Source of the DNA: Geobacter sp. UBA5608
GTDB taxonomy: Bacteria > Desulfobacterota > Desulfuromonadia > Geobacterales > Pseudopelobacteraceae
NCBI GenBank assembly: GCA_002424705.1
Contig: DIKW01000034.1
Location: 1,042 to 7,057 of the forward strand
DNA length: 6,016 nucleotides
Direction of reading: 5' to 3'
The notes beneath the pieces are model-generated. The model saw only the letters and a program-made list of their open reading frames with translations, did no database searches and was not told the DNA's origin. The position numbers were made by a program, and so were the translations under genes. The first letter of the stretch is position 1, and each line of letters begins with the position of its first letter. Positions 1 through 5,674 of this stretch are shown piece after piece.

Positions 1-951
1 CGGGGCGGGCGAGGATTGAAACAAGTACGCCACGCCTGGCACCGGAGCAGGGAAATCGTAGCGCCCGTCCCACGGGGCGGGCGAGGATTGAAACTATCAG
101 AATGACCAGCTCCGCCGCCTGCGGATCCGCGTAGCGCCCGTCCCACGGGGCGGGCGAGGATTGAAACCGTTTTTTAGGTCGCTTTTGTTTTTGGCGGTGC
201 GTAGCGCCCGTCCCACGGGGCGGGCGAGGATTGAAACCACACCCGGGTGATCTGCCGGACTGATTCAGTCGTAGCGCCCGTCCCACGGGGCGGGCGAGGA
301 TTGAAACAGAGCTAGGGTGCCTACTGTCATCACGGCCCCTGCCGTAGCGCCCGTCCCACGGGGCGGGCGAGGATTGAAACTTGTAGCTCCATAGGTGTCG
401 GCGTAACAATCGATCGTAGCGCCCGTCCCACGGGGCGGGCGAGGATTGAAACGAGCAGCTCACCAGCGAAAAGCCGATCGATCAGGTAGCGCCCGTCCCA
501 CGGGGCGGGCGAGGATTGAAACCAGCTTGGTATCATGCGCAGATCGCCGACGAATGTAGCGCCCGTCCCACGGGGCGGGCGAGGATTGAAACTTCTGGAT
601 CTCGAATACCTCCAGCAGAGCAGCACTGGTAGCGCCCGTCCCACGGGGCGGGCGAGGATTGAAACTTTATTAGTGCCCACAAGGGCGCTGTTGTGGTCGC
701 GTAGCGCCCGTCCCACGGGGCGGGCGAGGATTGAAACTACATATTACCTCTGAACCGTCACCAGAAAATAACGTAGCGCCCGTCCCACGGGGCGGGCGAG
801 GATTGAAACTTTCAGGAGGTGGCCGTACACCAATCGATACTTCGTAGCGCCCGTCCAACGGGGCGGGCGATGATTGAAACGATGTGGAACAGCTGGCCGC
901 AGATTCCGTTGGTAGTAGCGTCCGCCCGCACGGGCGGGTGCAGCATCACAA
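1..951 (+). CRISPR. CRISPR array, trailer half, 37-nt repeats
   Basis: Direct repeats of 37 nt begin GTAGCGCCCG and end GGATTGAAAC. The left edge holds the last 22 nt of a repeat (1-22). Complete identical copies start at 58, 131, 201, 271, 344, 416, 486, 556, 629, 701 and 773. The copy at 844-880 has two changes (C14A, G28T), and a decayed final copy lies at 915-951. Between them are 13 spacers of 35, 36, 33, 33, 36, 35, 33, 33, 36, 35, 35, 34 and 34 nt, all different. Each repeat can fold into a 9-bp stem (CGCCCGTCC with GGGCGGGCG, one T-G pair) around a CACG loop. The 3' end ATTGAAAC would give the usual 8-nt crRNA 5' handle. Repeat decay on the right marks the trailer end, so the leader lies left of the window and transcription runs rightward. 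The subtype cannot be fixed without cas genes; repeats ending GATTGAAAC occur in several type I subtypes and in type III. Spacer targets are unknown. Confidence 0.98.
915..951 (+). repeat. Decayed terminal CRISPR repeat with retained hairpin
   Basis: Starting exactly one spacer length (34 nt) after the previous repeat, the sequence begins GTAGCG like every repeat and then drifts. By my ungapped count about 23 of 37 positions match the consensus. The ATTGAAAC handle is lost. The inverted repeat is kept in altered form: CCGCCC, loop GCAC, GGGCGG (922-937). This marks the trailer end of the array. No T-run follows, so it is not an obvious intrinsic terminator. Confidence 0.8.
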
Positions 952-952
952 A

Positions 953-977
953 TTTAACCTTCTCACTGTAAGTTAAA
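953..977. promoter_or_regulatory. Inverted repeat of unknown role upstream of fur
   Basis: TTTAAC (953-958) and GTTAAA (972-977) are perfect 6-bp inverted arms separated by 13 bp, just after the last CRISPR repeat in the AT-rich intergenic region. The layout could suit a dimeric regulator, but the arms are short and I recognise no specific operator. Confidence 0.25.
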
Positions 978-1016
978 CATCACCTTCCCTGCCAACTTTG
1001 ACCTCCCTCAAACAAA

Positions 1017-1031
1017 TGAAAATCATTTTCA
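1017..1031. promoter_or_regulatory. Fur box (perfect 7-1-7 palindrome)
   Basis: TGAAAATCATTTTCA is a perfect inverted repeat of two 7-bp arms around one C. It matches the 7-1-7 Fur consensus TGATAATNATTATCA at all but two symmetric positions. It lies about 65 bp upstream of the fur start codon. It overlaps a possible upstream promoter (TTGACC at 998-1003 with AATCAT at 1021-1026) and sits just before a second candidate -35 at 1040. Its position implies Fur-dependent, probably autoregulatory, control of the whole fur-feoB operon. Confidence 0.85.
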
Positions 1032-1039
1032 GGACCGCC

Positions 1040-1069
1040 TTGACCAGCAGGGGCGTTTTCTGCTATTGA
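1040..1069 (+). promoter_or_regulatory. Candidate sigma-70 promoter of the fur-feoB operon
   Basis: TTGACC (1040-1045) is followed after 18 bp by TATTGA (1064-1069), with a TG dinucleotide one base upstream of the -10 box as in extended -10 promoters. Transcription would start around 1076. GATAAT at 1068-1073 is an overlapping alternative -10 but is 22 bp from this -35. The Fur box lies immediately upstream. Confidence 0.45.
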
Positions 1070-1094
1070 TAATAAAAATCAGATGGGGGTCGCT

Positions 1095-1538
1095 ATGATC
1101 CTGGAAAAAAAGCGGCTATTCGATGCCTATGCAGCCAAGCAGGGCTTAAGGTCGACGCGTCAGCGGGATGTGATTCTGGATATCTTTCTGTCGACCCATG
1201 AGCACTTAAGCGTGGAGGAGCTCTACCTCAAGGTGAAGGCTTCCCACCCCGGTATCGGCCAGGCAACGGTCTACCGCACCCTGAAGCTGTTTGTGGATGC
1301 GGGGCTTGCCCGCGAGATGACGCTGCCCGGAGGCCAGACCCGTTATGAGCATCAATTGGCGGGGGAGCATCATGATCATCTGATCTGTACCCGCTGTAAT
1401 AGAATTGTTGAGTTTGAGGATGCAACCATTGAACGGTTGCAGCATGAGATCGCCCAGCGTCACGGCTTTAGGCTTACCGGCCATAAGATGCAGTTGTGCG
1501 GTATCTGTCCGGCCTGTTCAGCTGCTGAAATACAGTGA
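1095..1538 (+). CDS. fur: Ferric uptake regulator, Fur family
   Basis: A cytoplasmic, metal-dependent, dimeric transcriptional repressor of 147 aa, the usual Fur length. The winged-helix part (about residues 1-82) contains the recognition-helix motif GQATVYRTL (55-63), typical of the family. The dimerisation and metal part follows, with the signature HHDHLIC (92-98), Glu85, His37 in EHLSVEELY, and two cysteine pairs (C98/C101; C135 or C138 with C141) expected to hold structural zinc. The first ATG at 1083 lacks a ribosome binding site. The ATG at 1095 has GGGGG at 1085-1089, five bases away, so I chose 1095. It is the first gene of the operon with feoB 36 nt downstream and a perfect Fur box upstream. 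This makes Fe(II)-sensing Fur more likely than the PerR or Zur paralogues, which share the fold and cannot be fully excluded by eye. Confidence 0.92.
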   Translation: MILEKKRLFDAYAAKQGLRSTRQRDVILDIFLSTHEHLSVEELYLKVKASHPGIGQATVYRTLKLFVDAGLAREMTLPGGQTRYEHQLAGEHHDHLICTRCNRIVEFEDATIERLQHEIAQRHGFRLTGHKMQLCGICPACSAAEIQ

Positions 1539-1562
1539 TTTAAGGCTCGATTGTCAGCACCG

Positions 1563-1567
1563 AAGGA
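1563..1567 (+). promoter_or_regulatory. Ribosome binding site choosing the feoB start
   Basis: AAGGA lies seven bases before the ATG at 1575. The alternative in-frame TTG at 1551 has only AAGG at 1542-1545. The stronger site and the ATG codon favour 1575, giving a protein eight residues shorter than the longest frame. Confidence 0.6.
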
Positions 1568-1574
1568 ACCTCCG

Positions 1575-3548
1575 ATGTCACCTGTCACCGTACACAAATC
1601 AGAAGCATCTTCACCTCGCACCGTCGTCCTGGTGGGCAACCCCAATGTGGGTAAGAGCGTCCTGTTCAATGCCCTGACCGGCAGTTACGTAACGGTTTCC
1701 AACTACCCCGGCACCTCGGTTGAGGTCGCGCGGGGCACCGCTGTCATTGACGGCCAGTCGTGGCAGGTGATCGATACCCCCGGCATGTATGCGATGCATA
1801 CGATTACTGAAGAGGAGCGGGTAGCTCGCGAAATACTGCTCAAGGAACGGCCAGACGTGGTGCTGCATGTGCTGGATGCCCGTAACCTGGAGCGGATGCT
1901 GGCCATGACGATCCAGTTGATTGAAGCGGGCCTGCCGGTGGTGCTGGTGGTGAATATCATGGACGAGGCCGAGCGGATGGGCCTTTCCTTTGATTTGCCG
2001 GCACTTGAGCAGCGGTTGGGGATTCCGGTGATTGCTGCGGCCACGGCACGTAAGCGCGGCATTGAGGAGATTCGTCAGGCTATTTCCAGCTTGGGCAGCA
2101 GTTGCGGCCTGCCGATCGCCTACAGCCGTCTGTTGGAAGGGGATATCGCCGAGGTCGCCCGTTTGATGCAGGGCGATTATCTGCTTTCCAGGCGTGCACT
2201 CGCTTTGTTGCTGCTTCAGGGCGATGATGAGATTACGGCCCTGGTGGCAGGTGTGGAAGGGGATGGCTATCCGGTCCTGGAGCACAAGGTAAAAGAGATC
2301 GCCTTTGAGCGGCGCGAGTCGTTTCACCTGGATCTGTCGTTGGAGCGCAAGGAGACGGTCCGCCGTCTGATGAGCGGTGTGATGCATGTTGAGGGGCAGC
2401 GGCGTGAGACCTGGAGCAGTAGATTCTCAAGGTTGACGGTGCAGCCGTTGACCGGTATTCCGCTGTTGCTGGCGACGCTCTATTTTGGCCTGTACAAGTT
2501 CGTAGGCGGTTTCGGCGCCGGTACACTGGTGGATCTGCTGGAAGGGGAGCTGTTCGAGGGTTGGTTTGCACCTTGGATCATCACGCTGGTAAACGGCTGG
2601 ATTCCCTGGTGGTGGCTGCAGGAACTGCTGGTGGGCGAGTATGGCATTTTCACGCTGGGGTTGCGCTACGCCGTGGGTATCATCCTGCCGATCGTGGCCA
2701 CCTTTTTCATCTTCTTTTCCCTGCTTGAGGATGGTGGTTATCTGCCGCGGCTGGCGCTGATGGTGGATCGGGTCTTCAAGTGGTTCGGCCTGTCCGGTCG
2801 GGCGGTGATCCCGATGGTGCTGGGTTTCGGTTGCAGCACCATGGCCACCATGGTGACCCGCACCCTGGAAACGGTGCGGGAGCGGGTGATCGCCACCCTG
2901 CTCCTGGCACTGGCGATCCCCTGTTCCGCCCAGTTGGGGGTGATACTGGCGCTGCTGGCGCAGACGCCGGGGGCCTTGGCCGTCTGGGCCGGTTGTATGC
3001 TGGTGCTGTTGGTGGTGGTGGGTATCCTTGCCGGCCGTATGATGCCGGGCGAAGCGCCGATGTTTTATATGGAGCTGCCGCCGATGCGATTGCCGCAGTT
3101 GTCGAACGTGCTGACCAAGACCTACACCCGTATGCAGTGGTATTTTCTGGAGATCCTGCCACTGTTCGTGCTGGCCTCGGTGCTGCTTTGGCTGGGTAAG
3201 ATAACCAACAGCCTTGAGCGTCTGATCGACGCCTTGTCACCGCTGATGCATGCTATCGGCCTGCCGCGCGATGCGGCGGTGGCCTTCATATTCGGCTTTT
3301 TCCGGCGCGATTATGGCGCTGCCGGCCTGTACGACCTGCAGAGTGCCGGTCTGCTCGACGGCCGCCAGTTGACGGTGGCCGCAGTGACCCTGACCTTGTT
3401 TATCCCCTGTGTGGCCCAGTTTTTAATGATGTTCAAGGAGCGGGGCTGGAAGGTCTCGCTGGGTATCTTTGTGTTGGTCAGTCTGCTGGCGTTTGGCAGC
3501 GGATATCTGCTCAACCAACTGCTTGTGACGACCGGGCTGTTGGGGTAA
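1575..3548 (+). CDS. feoB: Ferrous iron transport GTPase FeoB
   Basis: An inner-membrane Fe(II) importer of 657 aa. The N-terminal G domain shows G1 GNPNVGKS (21-28), G2 YPGTS (44-48), G3 DTPG (67-70), G4 NIMD (127-130) and a probable G5 ATARKRGIEE (155-164). A helical linker domain (about 180-275) with EGD and ALALLLL follows. The membrane core starts near residue 290 (LTVQPLTGIPLLLATLYF). It holds EDGGYLPR (385-392), the gate region GFGCST (417-422) and IPCSAQL (448-454), and in the second half FFRRDYGAAGL (575-585) and IPCVAQF (610-616). Cysteines in both gates are typical of FeoB. It is shorter than the roughly 770-aa E. coli protein, ending soon after the last helix. The next gene begins 3 nt after the stop, and co-transcription behind fur suggests iron-repressed expression. 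No separate feoA or feoC is seen nearby; a FeoA-type domain occurs at the end of the regulator two genes downstream. Confidence 0.96.
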   Translation: MSPVTVHKSEASSPRTVVLVGNPNVGKSVLFNALTGSYVTVSNYPGTSVEVARGTAVIDGQSWQVIDTPGMYAMHTITEEERVAREILLKERPDVVLHVLDARNLERMLAMTIQLIEAGLPVVLVVNIMDEAERMGLSFDLPALEQRLGIPVIAAATARKRGIEEIRQAISSLGSSCGLPIAYSRLLEGDIAEVARLMQGDYLLSRRALALLLLQGDDEITALVAGVEGDGYPVLEHKVKEIAFERRESFHLDLSLERKETVRRLMSGVMHVEGQRRETWSSRFSRLTVQPLTGIPLLLATLYFGLYKFVGGFGAGTLVDLLEGELFEGWFAPWIITLVNGWIPWWWLQELLVGEYGIFTLGLRYAVGIILPIVATFFIFFSLLEDGGYLPRLALMVDRVFKWFGLSGRAVIPMVLGFGCSTMATMVTRTLETVRERVIATLLLALAIPCSAQLGVILALLAQTPGALAVWAGCMLVLLVVVGILAGRMMPGEAPMFYMELPPMRLPQLSNVLTKTYTRMQWYFLEILPLFVLASVLLWLGKITNSLERLIDALSPLMHAIGLPRDAAVAFIFGFFRRDYGAAGLYDLQSAGLLDGRQLTVAAVTLTLFIPCVAQFLMMFKERGWKVSLGIFVLVSLLAFGSGYLLNQLLVTTGLLG

Positions 3549-3551
3549 CGG

Positions 3552-3731
3552 ATGCGTTGCTCATTCTGCGGACATGAATTTGACGAATCGGAAGGGGTGC
3601 GCCCCGGTTGCGGCGCCTGCAGCGGCGGCTGTCACGGTATCCATTGTCCGCGCTGCGGTTATAAGAACATTCTTGAACCGGCGGCGTTACAACGTTTGAA
3701 ATCGTTTTTTACCAAGGCAGCGAAGGAGTAG
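3552..3731 (+). CDS. Small cysteine-rich zinc-ribbon-like protein
   Basis: A 59-residue reading frame fits exactly between feoB and the next regulator, 3 nt from each. Seven cysteines fall in its first 35 residues: C3-x2-C6, C20-x2-C23, C27 and C32-x2-C35, with H8, H28 and H31 between them. The start reads MRCSFCGHEF and the middle HCPRCGYKN, so rubredoxin/zinc-ribbon-like metal knuckles are likely; an Fe-S site is also possible. The C-terminal 20 residues are basic and probably helical (LQRLKSFFTKAAKE). There is no signal peptide or membrane segment, so it should be cytoplasmic. GGGG at 3542-3545 in the end of feoB can serve as its ribosome binding site. Its own last codons contain the AAGGAG for the next gene. 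The function is unknown; context suggests help with FeoB-dependent iron entry or iron hand-over to the regulator. Confidence 0.85.
   Translation: MRCSFCGHEFDESEGVRPGCGACSGGCHGIHCPRCGYKNILEPAALQRLKSFFTKAAKE
3723..3728 (+). promoter_or_regulatory. Ribosome binding site inside the small gene
   Basis: AAGGAG in the last codons of the Cys-rich gene stands six bases before the ATG at 3735. It is a near-ideal site, and its position predicts translational coupling of the two genes. Confidence 0.75.
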
Positions 3732-3734
3732 GGC

Positions 3735-4382
3735 ATGAAACTCTCGGACCACGCGGAAGAGATTCTCGAGGCGATGTGGATTGCAATTGAGGAGCAGGAT
3801 GCTGCTTTTTACGACCCAGCCTCGATGCAGTTGGCCGACGATGATGCCGGCTGTCGTGAGCTGGTTGGCAAGTCGCTGGTTGAGTTGCGTCACGGTATGC
3901 TGTATTTCAGGCCTGAGGGGCGTGAAGAAGGAAAGAAGACCATCCGGCGCCACCGCTTGGCCGAACGGCTGATGATGGACGTCTTTAACATCAAAGGGGA
4001 AGAGGGAGACGACAAGGCCTGCCTGTTTGAGCATCTGCTGCACGAGGGGGTGGATACCAAGCTCTGCACGATGTTGAACCATCCCGAGACCTGCCCCCAC
4101 GGTAAGCCGATCCCTCCCGGCGACTGCTGTCTTGAGGCCCGTCGCAGCGGTGATCTGGGGGTAGTGCCGTTGACCGAATGCAAGTCCGGCCAGGAAGGTG
4201 AGATCGCCTACATTCAGACCGATGACAGCAAGAAGATGCAGAAGCTGATGGCGATGGGGGTGCTGCCGGGTAATCAGATTCTGCTGACCCAGGCATTTCC
4301 CTCCTATATCTTTAAGGTGGGCTTCTCCGAGTTTGCCATTGATACGGCCCTGGCCCGGGAAATTTTTGTCCGTAAACGGTAG
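3735..4382 (+). CDS. ideR: DtxR/IdeR-like metal-dependent regulator with C-terminal FeoA domain
   Basis: A 215-aa cytoplasmic protein of the DtxR/IdeR family. Residues 1-60 occupy the place of the winged helix but are divergent. Only GKSLVELRHGML (45-56) resembles the recognition helix, and the wing between GMLY and FRPEG seems absent. The dimerisation and metal domain is clear: RRHRLAERLM (71-80) matches DtxR His79/Glu83 as H73/E77, and ACLFEH (95-100) matches DtxR Cys102/Glu105/His106. The position of DtxR His98 appears to be Asp92. A Cys/His cluster follows: C111, H116, C120, H122, C131, C132. From about 144 to 215 runs a FeoA/SH3-like domain (PLTECKSGQEGEIAYI, then KLMAMGVLPGNQI). It is the last gene of the fur-feoB cluster and has a good AAGGAG site. 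The symbol follows my recollection that the corresponding Geobacter gene is called ideR. Direct iron-dependent DNA binding is inferred, not shown. Confidence 0.82.
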   Translation: MKLSDHAEEILEAMWIAIEEQDAAFYDPASMQLADDDAGCRELVGKSLVELRHGMLYFRPEGREEGKKTIRRHRLAERLMMDVFNIKGEEGDDKACLFEHLLHEGVDTKLCTMLNHPETCPHGKPIPPGDCCLEARRSGDLGVVPLTECKSGQEGEIAYIQTDDSKKMQKLMAMGVLPGNQILLTQAFPSYIFKVGFSEFAIDTALAREIFVRKR

Positions 4383-4394
4383 TCTCCGACCGGA

Positions 4395-4424
4395 TTGACA
4401 GCGCCGCTGCGACAGAGGTAGTAT
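4395..4424 (+). promoter_or_regulatory. Sigma-70-type promoter of the apgM-like gene
   Basis: A perfect -35 box TTGACA (4395-4400) is followed after 18 bp by TAGTAT (4419-4424). Transcription would begin near 4431, about 27 nt before the ATG. The box lies in the 75-bp gap after the regulator gene, so this enzyme is probably transcribed independently of the iron operon. No Fur palindrome is visible here. Confidence 0.7.
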
Positions 4425-4457
4425 CAGTGTTTATTTGAGCATAGAGGAAAGGTTGGT

Positions 4458-5651
4458 ATGAAGATCATAGTGCTTTTAGGCGACGGCATGTCTGACGAGC
4501 CGAACGCTGAATTGAGCGGCAAGACACCGCTGCAGGCAGCTCAAACTCCCAATATGGATCTGATGGCCCGTGCAGGGCAGGTAGGCTTGGCCAGGACCGT
4601 ACCGGATGGCCTGCCGCCCGGCAGCGATGTGGCCAATCTGTCGGTCTTTGGTTACGATCCGCGCGACTGTTACACCGGACGTTCGCCGTTAGAGGCGATC
4701 AGCATGGGAGTGATGCTGGGGCCTGACGACGTAGCCTTCCGGATGAATCTGGTGACCCTGCGGCCTCATAATGGACGGGTCTATATGGAGGATTTTTCAG
4801 CCGGACATATCGGTAGCGAACAGTCCCATCAGCTGCTTGCCACCTTGCAGGCCGAGCTTGGCGACGAGCGTTTCGAGTTTCATCCCGGTGTCGGTTACCG
4901 CCATCTGCTGGTCTGGCGGGGTGGTAACGATGCCATGTCCGCCACACCACCCCATGACATTACCGGCAAGCAGATCAATGAGTACCTGCCCAAGGGGGAA
5001 GGGGCCGACGAGCTGATCCACCTGATGAACTCTGCCCAGATGGTCCTCAAAAACCATCCGGTCAATCGAAAGCGGTCAGAGCAGGATCAGCTGGAGGCCA
5101 ACTCGATCTGGCTGTGGGGACACGGCAAGACCCCAAAGCTGATGCCCTATGCTGAAAAATTCGGGCTGACCGGCGCGGTGATTTCGGCCGTTGATCTGAT
5201 CAAGGGTATCGGCCGTTGTGCCGGGCTGGATATCATCGATGTGCCAGGCGCCACCGGGTACATCGATACCAATTATCAGGGCAAGGCCGAGGCAGCTTTG
5301 GCAGCGCTGGAAACACACGACTTCGTGTATGTGCATGTCGAAGCGCCCGACGAGGCGTCCCACAGTGGCAATCTGCAGCATAAGATGCAGGCAATCGAGG
5401 ATTTTGACCGTCTGGTGGTGGGTACGGTGTTGGCCGGGCTTGACCGTTTTGAGGATGTGCGTCTGCTCTGCTGCCCCGATCATCCTACGCCGGTCCGGCT
5501 TAAGACCCACACCAGTGATCCGGTGCCGTTCATCATCTATCAGCCAGGGAAATCACAGGCCAACGGGGCTGCCAGTTACGACGAGGCCGCTGCCAAGGGT
5601 ACCGGCCTGCTGGTGGAGGGCACCCGTATGATGGAGCTGTTGACCGTGTAA
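4458..5651 (+). CDS. Cofactor-independent phosphoglycerate mutase family (ApgM-like) / proposed homoserine kinase
   Basis: A 397-aa soluble enzyme of the alkaline phosphatase superfamily, archaeal-type phosphoglycerate mutase branch, close to the family length. The N-terminal metal-binding motif LLGDGMSD (6-13) and the nucleophile segment PPGSDVANLSVFGYDP (53-68, Ser56) are intact. C-terminal metal ligands sit in HVEAPDEASH (293-302), PDHPTP (340-345) and HTSDPVPF (351-358). ApgM interconverts 3- and 2-phosphoglycerate in glycolysis and gluconeogenesis with divalent metals. Bacterial proteins of this type also form the family described as proposed homoserine kinase (TIGR02535), which would act in threonine synthesis; the sequence alone does not decide between them, so I give no symbol. 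GAGGAAAGG at 4444-4452 is the ribosome binding site, and TTGACA/TAGTAT upstream gives it its own promoter. It converges on a GGDEF gene with a 23-bp gap. Confidence 0.9.
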   Translation: MKIIVLLGDGMSDEPNAELSGKTPLQAAQTPNMDLMARAGQVGLARTVPDGLPPGSDVANLSVFGYDPRDCYTGRSPLEAISMGVMLGPDDVAFRMNLVTLRPHNGRVYMEDFSAGHIGSEQSHQLLATLQAELGDERFEFHPGVGYRHLLVWRGGNDAMSATPPHDITGKQINEYLPKGEGADELIHLMNSAQMVLKNHPVNRKRSEQDQLEANSIWLWGHGKTPKLMPYAEKFGLTGAVISAVDLIKGIGRCAGLDIIDVPGATGYIDTNYQGKAEAALAALETHDFVYVHVEAPDEASHSGNLQHKMQAIEDFDRLVVGTVLAGLDRFEDVRLLCCPDHPTPVRLKTHTSDPVPFIIYQPGKSQANGAASYDEAAAKGTGLLVEGTRMMELLTV

Positions 5652-5673
5652 GCCTCACGGAGGTCTCGGAGGC
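5652..5673. terminator. Weak hairpin between convergent genes
   Basis: GCCTC (5652-5656) and GAGGC (5669-5673) can pair around a 12-nt loop, filling almost all of the gap between the two converging stop codons. No T-run follows directly on either strand; the nearest, seven Ts at 5693-5699, lies 20 bp downstream inside the opposing gene. A bidirectional terminator is plausible by position only. Confidence 0.25.
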
Positions 5674-5674
5674 G

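Noticed and set aside
453..485. Spacer that is an open frame reading EQLTSEKPIDQ, looking like part of a protein gene
   Set aside because: A 33-nt open frame is common by chance and no target can be identified without a search.
381..843. Shared AATCGAT in two spacers (near 410 and 833) and GATCGAT in a third (near 477)
   Set aside because: Seven-base matches among 13 spacers are weak, and the surrounding spacer sequences differ.
330..858. Open frames of 62-128 aa on both strands within the array
   Set aside because: Their translations are periodic copies of the 37-nt repeat (such as RPVGRAL or NPRPPRGTGA) with spacers between; they are by-products of the array.
1083..1094. Upstream ATG as the fur start
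   Set aside because: No ribosome binding site precedes it, and its own bases form the GGGGG site of the ATG at 1095.
1611..2387. 258-aa minus-strand frame opposite feoB
   Set aside because: It is a shadow of feoB, which has full GTPase motifs; the minus frame shows no recognisable domain and is rich in His/Gln as expected for antisense.
2780..3199. 139-aa plus-strand frame inside feoB
   Set aside because: It is an out-of-frame shadow over FeoB gate motifs, with low-complexity Gly/Ala/Asp content.
4399..4409. CAGC-GCC-GCTG hairpin as a terminator after the regulator gene
   Set aside because: The stem is only 4 bp, no T-run follows, and it lies between the -35 and -10 boxes of the next promoter.
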